The notes under the pieces: generated by a model
Told to the model about the DNA's origin: nothing
What the model saw: the letters and a program-made list of their open reading frames with translations, nothing else
Database searches by the model: none
Made by a program: the position numbers and the translations under genes
From: Thalassotalea ponticola
GTDB lineage: Bacteria; Pseudomonadota; Gammaproteobacteria; Enterobacterales; Alteromonadaceae
Reading direction: 5' to 3'
DNA: 64,000 nt
Assembly (NCBI RefSeq): GCF_041379045.1
Contig: NZ_CP166871.1
Coordinates: forward strand, 2,542,001 to 2,606,000
Shown here: positions 37,905 through 47,036 of the stretch, piece by piece
How positions within the stretch are numbered: the stretch's first letter is position 1
How the letters are laid out: the number at the start of each line of letters is the position of its first letter

Positions 37905-39311
37905 CTAATTCAGCATTGGCAAACGTCGCTGTTCTTTGTCGCGTTGCTGATAACAATAATCGATAACGGCTTTGGCCTGTTGTCGGGCCAAACCTAAGTA
38001 GGTAGAGGCATCAAAGATATCACTCAACTGTTGTTCGCTTAGCAATGATGCGTGTTGCGATTGCTTGAATGTCGCAGATAACGTCTGTTTAGTTTTTAAT
38101 GCCGACGTAGCAAGTTGATGCACAAATTTATCGGCGTTGGTTTTACCCAATTGCGGTGCCAATGCAAATGCAAGTCGCTGTGACATGATAAGTCCCTGAG
38201 TGCGGTCAATATTGGCTCGCATGGTCTGCTCATTAACTTTTAAATTTGAGATCAGTTTAAATGCATCACTAAGCATTTTTTCACTCTGTATAGATAAGTC
38301 TGCGAGGTACTGATTAGTTCTCGACGTGTTGTCCCGCTCAAACGTATTGATCATATCATCAACGATGACTTCAGCCATTCGAGGGATAACGCGCGCATTA
38401 AAAATTAGCGCTTCTGACTTACTGGGATTATGTTTATGTGGCATCGTACTGCTGCCTACGACCGACGCCTTTCGAACTTCTTGTGTCTCGCCGATATCGG
38501 TCATTTGCAATAAAAATAATTCATTACCTATTTTACCGTAGGTCTTACTTATTAACGCAAGCGTTGTGGCATAATCGGCAAATACGTCACGACTGCCATG
38601 CCAATCGTCGATATAGGGTGACGCAGACAATCCGAGCTCGCGGGCGAACTGCTGCTCTAATTGTATAGCTTGATGACCAAGCCCTAAATAGCTACCCACC
38701 GCTCCTTTTAAGATCGCTGAACGTTGTAAATCGTCATACACATCGAGCATGCGCTCTATATGACGCCTATTCTCTCCTAGCCAACTCGCCACTTTTTTGC
38801 CGAAGGTAATGGGCAATGCGTGCTGCCCCAAGGTGCGACCAATCATCAAGGTATCAAGATGTTGCTCTGCAAGAGCGATCATTTTTAACTCTAAGGCTCG
38901 TAAGTCGTCAATAATCAGTAGTGTCGCTTCACTCAGTTGCAGTACTAAGGCAGTATCGTATACATCAACCGTGGTTGCGCCGAAGTGCATATACTGTTCA
39001 GCACCGTTATCTAAACGTCGTTGCCAGACGTTCAGCAAGGCAACCATGCGGTGTCGGACTTTTTCATACTCGATTGCGAGCTCTTCCTGGGGAACGTATT
39101 GAAGCTCAGCCTTTTTGCTAAGCTCTGCGGCAGCCCATTCGGGAATGATGCCAAGACTCGCCTGAGCTCTGGCAAGCGCACTTTCAATGTTTAAAACAGT
39201 TTGAGTCTTGTGGTCAGCGGAAAATACCATGTCGATACTTTGTTTTGCTTCACCTGCCGTTACCTGTCCTGTAAAAACAATGGCTACATATAAAAGTACC
39301 CGACTAATCAT
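37905..39311 (-). CDS. Exported lyase of the fumarase/aspartase superfamily (adenylosuccinate lyase-like)
   Basis: 468 residues. The superfamily core is complete: catalytic region HFGATTVDVYDTALVLQL (GATT 111-114), GRTLGQHALP (158-167) and the signature GSSTMPHKHNP (286-296). Enzymes of this fold split adenylosuccinate, argininosuccinate, aspartate or EDDS, usually releasing fumarate, or cyclise carboxymuconate; they are cytoplasmic. Here a signal peptide precedes the usual start: Arg4, hydrophobic core 5-14, VTA cleavage site after Ala19, then the typical IDMVFSADHKTQTVLNIE-type mature N-terminus. A periplasmic location is therefore predicted. It is upstream of the sigma/anti-sigma/TonB/DASS genes on the same strand. 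The substrate is not known. Confidence 0.88.
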   Translation of the reverse strand: MISRVLLYVAIVFTGQVTAGEAKQSIDMVFSADHKTQTVLNIESALARAQASLGIIPEWAAAELSKKAELQYVPQEELAIEYEKVRHRMVALLNVWQRRLDNGAEQYMHFGATTVDVYDTALVLQLSEATLLIIDDLRALELKMIALAEQHLDTLMIGRTLGQHALPITFGKKVASWLGENRRHIERMLDVYDDLQRSAILKGAVGSYLGLGHQAIQLEQQFARELGLSASPYIDDWHGSRDVFADYATTLALISKTYGKIGNELFLLQMTDIGETQEVRKASVVGSSTMPHKHNPSKSEALIFNARVIPRMAEVIVDDMINTFERDNTSRTNQYLADLSIQSEKMLSDAFKLISNLKVNEQTMRANIDRTQGLIMSQRLAFALAPQLGKTNADKFVHQLATSALKTKQTLSATFKQSQHASLLSEQQLSDIFDASTYLGLARQQAKAVIDYCYQQRDKEQRRLPMLN

Positions 39312-39435
39312 CTAATGCCTCGCTGTTATAAAAATTATCAATGTTAATGAGCTTAACATGAGACGTTTACCGAATCTTGTTCCCCTATGCACAATATGAT
39401 TTTTTCTTAATACCCAATACGTTATATCCCAGATC

Positions 39436-39465
39436 AAAAAAGGCTGCCCGAGGGCAGCCTTTTTC
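39436..39465 (-). terminator. Terminator of the rpsP-rimM-trmD-rplS operon
   Basis: GGCTGCCC and GGGCAGCC form an 8-bp GC stem flanked by A and T runs, 20 nt past the rplS stop on the minus strand. Confidence 0.93.
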
Positions 39466-39484
39466 AGTGAGTAAGTAATATAAA

Positions 39485-39844
39485 TTACTTAGCCAACTTT
39501 TCTTTGATACGCGCTTTCTTACCAGATAGCTCACGTAGGTAGTAAAGTTTAGCTTGACGTACATCACCGCGACGCTTAACAGTAATTTCCGCTACTAACG
39601 GGCTGTGTGTCTGGAATACACGTTCTACACCTTCACCGTTTGAAATCTTACGAACAGTGAAAGAAGAATGCAAACCGCGGTTTTTCTTAGCGATAACAAC
39701 ACCTTCAAACGCTTGAAGACGCTCTTTGTCACCTTCTTTTACTTTAACTTTTACAACTAAAGTATCACCAGGGCCAAACGCTGGTACATCTGATTTCATT
39801 TGCTCTTGTTCTAGAGCTTTAATGATATTACTCATAATATTCAC
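39485..39844 (-). CDS. rplS: Ribosomal protein bL19
   Basis: 119-residue large-subunit protein at the subunit interface. The sequence [34 protein letters not shown] and the basic ending [16 protein letters not shown] are typical. An upstream in-frame Met two codons earlier (MNIMSNII) gives a small start ambiguity. Last gene of the rpsP-rimM-trmD-rplS operon. Confidence 0.97.
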   Translation of the reverse strand: MNIMSNIIKALEQEQMKSDVPAFGPGDTLVVKVKVKEGDKERLQAFEGVVIAKKNRGLHSSFTVRKISNGEGVERVFQTHSPLVAEITVKRRGDVRQAKLYYLRELSGKKARIKEKLAK

Positions 39845-39871
39845 CTTTTTTCCTAGATTACACCGAACCGA

Positions 39872-40627
39872 TCACGAGTTATGTTCGGCTTTAATAGCCT
39901 GTAACATTTGCTCTTGCTCCTCGGTCAGAGCTAGGTCTTTTAAAAGTTCAGGACGTCGATGCCATGTTCTTGCTAAAGACTGCTGCATGCGCCATTGACG
40001 AATGTGTTCGTGATTACCGCTAAGTAGCACTTTCGGTACTGATTTACCATCGAGTACCTCGGGCCTAGTGTAATGAGGGCAATCTAACAACCCATCAGAA
40101 AATGAATCCTGCTCGGCTGATTGATTGTGACCTAATACACCTGGCACAAAGCGCGCTACGGCATCGATTAAGGTCATCGCTGGCAATTCGCCACCGGTTA
40201 ACACAAAATCGCCAACTGACCATTCTTCGTCTACTTCAGACTCGATCAGTCGTTCATCTATCCCTTCATATCGGCCGGCAATTAACACCAACTTTTTATG
40301 TTGTGATAGTTCACGTACACCCGCCTGGTCAAGCTTTCGTCCCTGCGGTGAAAGGTAAATTACATGTGCGTCATCACCAGCCGATTGCTTGGCTGCGTGA
40401 ATGGCATCGCGTAACGGTTGAACCATCATTAACATCCCCGGTCCGCCGCCGTATGGTCGGTCGTCTACCGTGCGATGTTTATCATGGGTAAAGTCCCTTG
40501 GATTGATACAATTAAAATCAATCAGGCCTTTGCGAATCGCCCTACCTGTCACCCCAGACTCAGTGATTGCAGTAAACATTTCAGGAAAAAGGCTAATCAC
40601 CTCTATCCGTAAGTTACTCTCACTCAT
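39872..40627 (-). CDS. trmD: tRNA (guanine-37-N1)-methyltransferase
   Basis: 251 residues from the ATG at 40627, four nt after the rimM stop; the longer frame to 40675 overlaps rimM and lacks homology. TrmD uses SAM to make m1G37 in tRNAs, preventing +1 frameshifts. SPOUT trefoil-knot motifs are clear: [42 protein letters not shown], and [26 protein letters not shown]. Operon position is the classical one. Confidence 0.96.
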   Translation of the reverse strand: MSESNLRIEVISLFPEMFTAITESGVTGRAIRKGLIDFNCINPRDFTHDKHRTVDDRPYGGGPGMLMMVQPLRDAIHAAKQSAGDDAHVIYLSPQGRKLDQAGVRELSQHKKLVLIAGRYEGIDERLIESEVDEEWSVGDFVLTGGELPAMTLIDAVARFVPGVLGHNQSAEQDSFSDGLLDCPHYTRPEVLDGKSVPKVLLSGNHEHIRQWRMQQSLARTWHRRPELLKDLALTEEQEQMLQAIKAEHNS

Positions 40628-40631
40628 TGAG

Positions 40632-41153
40632 TTAGAAACCTGGATCCCAGTCCACGTTAATCTGTTTCGACTCAAGCGACACTGTTTTTATCACTTGGTC
40701 TTCTAAATAAGGAATCAAACGTTCCTTCTTGCCAAACGCATCATTGCGATTAGCTTTAACAACAAGTACATCATTTGAGCCAGTTTCCATGATGTCAGTA
40801 ACGCTGCCAAGGTTGTAACCCGACTCGTTAATAACATCCATACCGATCAAATCACGCCAATAAAACTCACCTTGCGGCAGTTCTGGTAGGGCGTCACTTG
40901 CTACCGTAATTTCAGCTCCAGTGCGTAACTGGGCATCATTGCGATCACTCACATCAGTAAATTTGGCTATTAAACCGTTATTGTGACGGCGCCATTCACT
41001 AACTTCGACGTTTTGTTGTTTGCCATTGAGGTTTAACACCCAAGGGCTATAATCGAATATTGCTTCAGGATTTTCAGTATAAGAATGAATCTTCAACCAT
41101 CCCTTGATACCGTAAACAGCACCAATTTTTCCTAGGATAACGTTGTTTTCCAT
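40632..41153 (-). CDS. rimM: Ribosome maturation factor RimM
   Basis: 173 residues. The N-terminal RimM domain ([32 protein letters not shown]) is followed by a PRC-barrel with [14 protein letters not shown] and [13 protein letters not shown]. It assists 30S maturation by binding S19 and the 16S head. It lies 34 nt downstream of rpsP and almost touches trmD. Confidence 0.96.
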   Translation of the reverse strand: MENNVILGKIGAVYGIKGWLKIHSYTENPEAIFDYSPWVLNLNGKQQNVEVSEWRRHNNGLIAKFTDVSDRNDAQLRTGAEITVASDALPELPQGEFYWRDLIGMDVINESGYNLGSVTDIMETGSNDVLVVKANRNDAFGKKERLIPYLEDQVIKTVSLESKQINVDWDPGF

Positions 41154-41187
41154 CGCGACTTAATCTCCGTCAACAAATGCTAATTAA

Positions 41188-41430
41188 TTAAGCTTGCGCG
41201 TCTTTAACTAGCTTAGCAACACGATCTGAAAGGTTTGCACCTTGACCAACCCAGTGGTTGATGCGATCAAGATCTAAGCGAAGCTTTTCTGCATTACCTT
41301 GTGCAGTTGGGTTGAAGAAACCTACTTTCTCGATGAAACGACCATCGCGAGAGTTGCGGCTATCTGCAACAACTACTTGATAAAATGGACGCTTTTTAGC
41401 GCCACCACGAGCTAAACGAATGGTTACCAT
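41188..41430 (-). CDS. rpsP: Ribosomal protein bS16
   Basis: 80-residue small-subunit protein with the invariant start [20 protein letters not shown] and the [21 protein letters not shown] segment. First gene of the operon; its promoter must lie in 41431-41678, divergent from the EamA transporter. Confidence 0.97.
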   Translation of the reverse strand: MVTIRLARGGAKKRPFYQVVVADSRNSRDGRFIEKVGFFNPTAQGNAEKLRLDLDRINHWVGQGANLSDRVAKLVKDAQA

Positions 41431-41678
41431 ACCGTCCTCTATATATAAATTATAAAACGAATTTTCCAGACACTTTCCTAACCCTTGGGGTTGGAAAAGC
41501 TCGCAGATTTTACGCCTTTGTCGAAAAATTGCAACCTAAATAGAAAGATTCAATTAAATTAATCAAAAAAAACACAAGATAAACGGCCAATTCTGAGCTA
41601 AAATCGCGCTCCATTTACAGGTTAGTGTCTAATTACTACCAAATTTTAGCAAATTGCTACATATAGGATACAACATCA

Positions 41679-42641
41679 ATGCAAGTCTCTCGCGATAACA
41701 TAGCAGGCTTACTTCTAGCGTTAAACACGGCGATCATGTGGGGCGTACTGCCGTTAGCGCTGATCAGTGTGTTACAACTGATGGATGCATACACCATTAC
41801 GTGGTATCGATTTATATTTGCCACGGCATTCGTTTCCCTGATGCTGTACAAACGAAACAAGATACCCACCTCGTTGCTACAAAAAAAAGGCCTACTCAAA
41901 CGCTTGTTTATCGCCAGCGTGTTTTTATCGCTTAATTATATTTTATATTTGTCGTCTTTGTATTTCATTCCCGCTGAAACGGCGCAAATGCTTATTCAAA
42001 TGGCTCCGTTCATGATGTTGGTCGGATCCGTGTTTTTTTTGAAAGAGAGCTTCAGTCGTGGCCAAATGGTTGGTTCACTGCTGTTGATTACAGGTCTACT
42101 GCTGTTCTTTAACCAACAGTTTAGTCAAGCAAGTCAAATACCGCGTAGCGACTTTATCACCGGTTTTATTATTATGCTGGGGGCCGCTTCAACTTGGGCC
42201 GTTTATGCCATCATTCAAAAACAAATGCTGTCACATTATTCATCGAATCAAATCATGTGGGTGTTATACGTTTTTGCCAGCTTGTTCTTTTTGCCTTTTG
42301 CCAGTCCTTCGGCAGCGACAGAGCTTAATCTCATCACTTTATTACTACTGTTGTTTTGCTGCGCGAATACGTTAATTGCTTATGGTACGTTTGCTAAAGC
42401 GATGGAATATTGGCCGGCCAGTAAAGTCAGTGCCGTACTGGCAGTAACACCGTTGCTGACCGTGTTGTTTGCCGCCATCGCCGAGTCCATCTGGCCGACG
42501 CTGTTTCAAGCGCAACAACTCAATACGCTAGCGTATGTTGGCGCAGGCTTGGTGGTCATCGGTTCAATGCTTACTGCATTGGGTAATAAACTATTAAACC
42601 GCAACACACTGCGTTACATTCGACGTTTGGTGCGTCTGTAA
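41679..42641 (+). CDS. EamA/DMT-family transporter
   Basis: 320 residues with ten predicted membrane helices in two EamA repeats (about 8-145 and 160-305). Typical features include NTAIMWGVLPLALI, SLYFIPAETAQMLIQMAPFMMLVGSVFFLKE and, in the second half, AMEYWPASKVSAVLAVTPLLTVLFA. The family exports or imports metabolites such as amino acids; substrate unknown. It is divergent from rpsP and splits the usual ffh-rpsP neighbourhood. Confidence 0.88.
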   Translation: MQVSRDNIAGLLLALNTAIMWGVLPLALISVLQLMDAYTITWYRFIFATAFVSLMLYKRNKIPTSLLQKKGLLKRLFIASVFLSLNYILYLSSLYFIPAETAQMLIQMAPFMMLVGSVFFLKESFSRGQMVGSLLLITGLLLFFNQQFSQASQIPRSDFITGFIIMLGAASTWAVYAIIQKQMLSHYSSNQIMWVLYVFASLFFLPFASPSAATELNLITLLLLLFCCANTLIAYGTFAKAMEYWPASKVSAVLAVTPLLTVLFAAIAESIWPTLFQAQQLNTLAYVGAGLVVIGSMLTALGNKLLNRNTLRYIRRLVRL

Positions 42642-42935
42642 ACTGCCGTAGCTTCGAAGTATTCGTGGTCGTATCAAAGAGCAAAAATTAACTCGTGCTC
42701 GGTAGGTATACAGAATAGTCTAAACACCCCCGCCGCTGCGTTTAAATCACTTAGTGGCGGGTATTAGTGGCGTGGTAATGACAAAGACCGTCATTAGTTA
42801 ACTACTTGGCGAATAATGTGGGTGGTTAAAAACGGTTGCAGGCAGTAATACTCTTATGCTCGGCGCACTATGCCAACGCTCGCGCCAGACAGTCAGCGAA
42901 ACAGAGCGCCCGAAGACAGCTCTGTATCGCTATAT
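42642..42935. other. Intergenic region between convergent EamA and unknown membrane-protein genes
   Basis: 294 bp without a gene. A weak 9-bp stem (CCCGCCGCT/AGTGGCGGG, near 42728-42761) with a long loop is the only structure. It has no T tract. Confidence 0.4.
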
Positions 42936-44048
42936 TTAGTTTGCCCAATCGACGTATTTAGGATGTGAATTGAGTGCACGCTGAGAGCCTTTTAATGAAA
43001 AGCGATAGCCACACAGGGTAAAGTTGCCTCTCAGTGCCAACAGCTCAACCACTGTCGCGCTGTCAAGCGGTGAGAAGTTTGCGTAATAGTCGCCTTTATT
43101 TTCTATCACCACGTTTAAGGTGCGCACCGTTTCGCCGCTATTAAACTCAATAAACTGACAACTGTCATCGCCTTTAGCAGTGTGCTGAGACCAAATTTCA
43201 CCATCGTTTAACCGATCCGCCTGCCAGTGAATAATCAAGCCGTCATATTGATTCAACAACAGATAGTAATCGTCGGGCATTGCCAATTTATGATCGTGCT
43301 GATAGTCAATGGTCGACTGTTGTACATTCGTGTTGGCGGTGTCGTCTACAACCACTTGCTGAACTTCAGGCTGGGTGATTTTAGCAACACTAAACGAAAG
43401 CATTACAAGGGGTGATAACCACAAAATGACAGCCAATAACACCAGTGATTTTAACAAGGTGTGCTTGCTTTGCCCCCAGTTATACAACCTGTTGGCAAAT
43501 TCATTATTGGCCATTTCAACGGCTAATGAGGCGCTACTTGCCCGGTTTACCGTATTGGTTTCAAAGCTCGCTTGAGGTTGTGCTTGGCCGAAAAAGTTTG
43601 GCTCAACGCGCTGATTCAATGAGCGTTGTACCGGTTGTTGCACCTCAACAAGCTCGGTTAAATCAATCGGACCGCTATACCCAGTGATATAAGCGCGCGG
43701 CTTGGTCGACGGCAGTGCAAATAAGTACAGTACCAACATGAGTGGCAAGGCTAAGCTTGCCACTGCCAAGGCGTGATCACTAAAACTGACCACCAGCATC
43801 GCCACGACAACTGAAACGAAAGCTCCACAAGCAACACCTAAACGCTTGTCACTATCTCGACTTCGTCGCACTGCTGAGGCGAGCACAACACTGGCACAGA
43901 CAACAAGAGTAAATATTTTGATTGCGACAGACTCAACGACAAGTGTATTGATCAGATAGGTTGCGAAAATGCTGGTCATTGCCAACGCGAGAAATCTATC
44001 GGCGTTATCATGACCCTGAAAGCAAAACAACGACTTAATAAGTTGCAC
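42936..44048 (-). CDS. Uncharacterised membrane protein (DUF805-like N-terminus)
   Basis: 370 residues, not firmly recognised. Residues 15-110 contain four hydrophobic helices around the sequence AVRRSRDSDKRLG, reminiscent of the RRLHDxGKS motif of DUF805. A soluble linker (about 118-195) and one more helix (about 198-220) follow, and the last 150 residues are probably extracytoplasmic with two cysteines (SCQFIEF, TLCGYRF) that could form a disulfide. It lies downstream of ffh on the same strand but behind a strong terminator is its neighbour's 3' end, so it is probably an independent gene. No function can be stated. Confidence 0.7.
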   Translation of the reverse strand: MQLIKSLFCFQGHDNADRFLALAMTSIFATYLINTLVVESVAIKIFTLVVCASVVLASAVRRSRDSDKRLGVACGAFVSVVVAMLVVSFSDHALAVASLALPLMLVLYLFALPSTKPRAYITGYSGPIDLTELVEVQQPVQRSLNQRVEPNFFGQAQPQASFETNTVNRASSASLAVEMANNEFANRLYNWGQSKHTLLKSLVLLAVILWLSPLVMLSFSVAKITQPEVQQVVVDDTANTNVQQSTIDYQHDHKLAMPDDYYLLLNQYDGLIIHWQADRLNDGEIWSQHTAKGDDSCQFIEFNSGETVRTLNVVIENKGDYYANFSPLDSATVVELLALRGNFTLCGYRFSLKGSQRALNSHPKYVDWAN

Positions 44049-44119
44049 TAAGGTTACCCTTTATCATTATTGTTAGTGAATATAGCTATTGCCATAAATC
44101 CATGTTACTCAAACACCTT

Positions 44120-44169
44120 TATCAGCACAATAAAAAGCCAGACTTTTCTGGCTTTTTATTGTGCTGATA
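44120..44169 (-). terminator. Terminator of ffh with an exceptionally long perfect stem
   Basis: Two perfectly complementary arms of 23 bases (44120-44142 and 44147-44169) surround a CTTT loop. The stem includes AAAAAGCCAGA/TCTGGCTTTTT, so it works as a terminator on either strand. It lies 14 nt past the ffh stop. Confidence 0.9.
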
Positions 44170-44182
44170 TATCTGGCGCTTG

Positions 44183-45568
44183 TTATTTGCGGAACATACC
44201 ACCCATACCGCCCATACCACCAGGTGGCATCATGCCCTTCATCGAACGCATCATTTTTTGCATGCCGCCCTTACCAGACATTTTTTTCATCATTTTCTGC
44301 ATTTGAGTAAACTGCTTAAGTAGCTTGTTTACATCTTGTATCTGGGTACCTGAACCAGCAGCGATACGACGCTTACGCGACCCTTTAATGATGTCAGGGC
44401 GCTGGCGCTCAGCGGGTGTCATTGAATTGATGATGGCTTCCATGCGCACCGCAAGTTTGTCATCTAGCTGACCTTTGACTTGGTCTAACATATTACCCAT
44501 ACCCGGTAATTTATCGATAAGTCCCATCATGCCCCCCATATTTTTCATCTGCACCAGCTGCTCGCGAAAATCTTCTAAGTCAAATCCCTTACCCGATTTC
44601 ACTTTTTTAGCCAGTTTTTCAGCCTTCTGCTTATCGACCTTTTGTTCGACTTCTTCAATAAGCGATAACACATCGCCCATGCCTAAAATACGGCCGGCAA
44701 TGCGATCTGGATGAAACGGCTCTAAGGCATCGGTTTTTTCGCCGACACCCATAAACTTAATTGGTTTGCCGGTAATGTGACGAATTGACAATGCCGCACC
44801 ACCGCGCGCATCACCATCAGTTTTGGTTAAGATCACACCTGTCAATTCAAGCGCTTCATTAAATGCCTTAGCCGTGTTAGCCGCATCTTGACCAGTCATT
44901 GCATCGACAACGAACAGCGTTTCTACCGGATTTATATTGGCGTGAAGATCTTTGATCTCTGCCATCATCTCACCGTCGACATGCAAGCGACCAGCAGTAT
45001 CGACAATAACGACGTCAAAAAATTGTTTCTTCGCATGCGAAATTGCATCATCAGCAATCGCCACAGGTTTTTGGCTGATATCACTTGGGAAAAACTCAAC
45101 GCCAACTTCACCGGCCAATGTTTCTAACTGTTTAATCGCCGCAGGACGATAAACGTCAGCACTGACCACAAGAACCTTTTTCTTTTCTCGCTCTTTTAAA
45201 AACTTGGCTAACTTGGCAACTGAGGTGGTTTTACCTGCACCTTGTAAGCCCGCCATTAAAATAACCGCTGGAGGCGTTGCTTTTAAATCTAACGCTTCGT
45301 TGGCCTCGCCCATCGCGACTTCGAGTTCGCTGCGTACAATTTTTACAAACACTTGACCTGGGGTAAGGCTTTTACTGACCTCTTGACCAACAGCGCGCTC
45401 TTTAACCCTGGCGACAAAATCGCGGATGACCGGCAATGCAACGTCAGCTTCAAGTAACGCCATGCGCACTTCGCGCAAGGTTTCTTTAATATTGTCTTCT
45501 GTCAGGCGGCCTCGGCCACTGATGTTTTTTAACGTTTTCGATAAACGATCAGATAAATTTTCAAACAT
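44183..45568 (-). CDS. ffh: Signal recognition particle protein Ffh
   Basis: 461 residues. The N and G domains carry the SRP GTPase motifs GLQGAGKTTSVAKLA, DTAGRLHVDGEMM, TKTDGDARGGAAL and GVGEKTDALEPF. The Met-rich M domain holds GSRKRRIAAGSGTQIQDVNKLLKQFTQMQKMMKKM, which binds 4.5S RNA and signal peptides, and ends in a Gly/Met-rich tail (PPGGMGGMGGMFRK). It targets nascent membrane proteins to FtsY and the Sec translocon. Confidence 0.97.
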   Translation of the reverse strand: MFENLSDRLSKTLKNISGRGRLTEDNIKETLREVRMALLEADVALPVIRDFVARVKERAVGQEVSKSLTPGQVFVKIVRSELEVAMGEANEALDLKATPPAVILMAGLQGAGKTTSVAKLAKFLKEREKKKVLVVSADVYRPAAIKQLETLAGEVGVEFFPSDISQKPVAIADDAISHAKKQFFDVVIVDTAGRLHVDGEMMAEIKDLHANINPVETLFVVDAMTGQDAANTAKAFNEALELTGVILTKTDGDARGGAALSIRHITGKPIKFMGVGEKTDALEPFHPDRIAGRILGMGDVLSLIEEVEQKVDKQKAEKLAKKVKSGKGFDLEDFREQLVQMKNMGGMMGLIDKLPGMGNMLDQVKGQLDDKLAVRMEAIINSMTPAERQRPDIIKGSRKRRIAAGSGTQIQDVNKLLKQFTQMQKMMKKMSGKGGMQKMMRSMKGMMPPGGMGGMGGMFRK

Positions 45569-45797
45569 AAATTCTATTTGCCTATGCTAAAACTGGCTGT
45601 CAGGCGTCATAACCCATCAAATTAGCTTCATTATACTCTGACCAGTTACGAGTAAAAGCACAAATTGCCAATAAACGTATTTTACTGCGATTACGGACCG
45701 CGACTCCCCGTTCAAATACAAATGTTGGGCAGATCTATTAACTGAGTTACAATGGCAATTAGCAATAGGTTTAACATGTCATTCTTGTGGTTTATAT

Positions 45798-46865
45798 ATG
45801 GATACACTCACGGTGTTTTTCAACAATTTGATTGATTTAACCAATGAAGCTAGCCCGTGGTTACTGATGGGCTTAATCATTGCCGGATTAATGAAATCAT
45901 TGGTACCGACAAACATACTCAGCCGACACTTGGGCAAGGGCCGTTTGGCTGTGGTCAAAGCCGCCTTTATCGGCGCACCACTCCCCCTGTGCTCGTGTGG
46001 TGTTATCCCCGTAGCCACCCAACTAAAACGCTCAGGAGCATCGCCTGAGGCAACCTCTTCGTTTTTAGTATCGACCCCTGAAACTGGAGTTGATTCGGTC
46101 AGCGTATCGTATGCGTTACTCGGTCCGATCATGGCGGTTTACCGTCCCTTTGCTGCGATTAGCTCTGCCATCATTACCGGCATGATAGTGAGTACAAACA
46201 AATCAACGGTAGACAACAACAGCAGCCCATCAAGTAAAAGCTGTTGCCACAGCGCTAAAAAGGTTGAAGAAAAGCCGTGTTGTAGTAAAAATCCGCCACC
46301 TGCGCCAACATTTGTCGATAAAATTAGCAGTGGCATTAGTTACGCGTTCACCCAACTTATCGATGACCTGATAAAGTGGTTAGTTATCGGCTTAGTGTTT
46401 GCGGCATTTATTCGTACCTTTGTGCCAACTGAAATGCTGAGTCAATACGGCAGTGGATTACCGACCATGCTGTTAATGGTAGCGATCTCGGTACCAATGT
46501 ACATTTGTGCAACGGCATCAACCCCCATTGCGGCAGGATTTATTTTAGCCGGAATTTCTCCAGGCACGGCGTTGGTGTTTATGATGGCAGGTCCAGCTAC
46601 CAACATTTCGACGCTTGGGGTGATTAAAACTGAAATGGGAACAGGTGTATTAGCTCGTTACTTACTCGGTTTGATTTCATCCGCTATAGCCTTTGGCCTA
46701 CTACTCGATTACCTGCTGGCCGCGTACGATGTTAATATCATCGAGCAAATGGGTCATTCGCAGCACCTTGTACCGCATTGGCTTGCCTACATTTGCAGCG
46801 TGATATTAGTTACTGCAGCAATCAAACCTTTACGCACCGTGTTATTAAAAGTAAAACAGGCGTAA
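45798..46865 (+). CDS. SO_0444-type putative metal efflux permease (DUF318/ArsP family)
   Basis: 355 residues, about eight membrane helices in two halves. The family core GAPLPLCSCGVIPVATQLKRSGASPEATSSFLVSTPETGVDS (about 55-97) and the second-half MYICATASTPIAAGFILAGISPGTALVFMMAGPATN are clear. A Cys-rich hydrophilic insert between the halves (SCCHSAKKVEEKPCCSKN, about 148-165) suggests metal or metalloid binding. The Shewanella SO_0444 group is annotated as Cu/Zn efflux; ArsP relatives export organoarsenicals. Exact substrate is not certain. Confidence 0.85.
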   Translation: MDTLTVFFNNLIDLTNEASPWLLMGLIIAGLMKSLVPTNILSRHLGKGRLAVVKAAFIGAPLPLCSCGVIPVATQLKRSGASPEATSSFLVSTPETGVDSVSVSYALLGPIMAVYRPFAAISSAIITGMIVSTNKSTVDNNSSPSSKSCCHSAKKVEEKPCCSKNPPPAPTFVDKISSGISYAFTQLIDDLIKWLVIGLVFAAFIRTFVPTEMLSQYGSGLPTMLLMVAISVPMYICATASTPIAAGFILAGISPGTALVFMMAGPATNISTLGVIKTEMGTGVLARYLLGLISSAIAFGLLLDYLLAAYDVNIIEQMGHSQHLVPHWLAYICSVILVTAAIKPLRTVLLKVKQA

Positions 46866-47036
46866 TTAACATTCACTTTGATTCGAACAAAACCTATACC
46901 ACCAAGATCAACACGCCCGCGAGCTGTTGACCTTGGTTAAATACACCCGCGCAAAATAGCGCTAGCGACTAACGTTAAATATTTGTTAGTATTAGCGTTG
47001 AATGAATACTAGCGCAAGCAACAAAGGAGTTAATAC

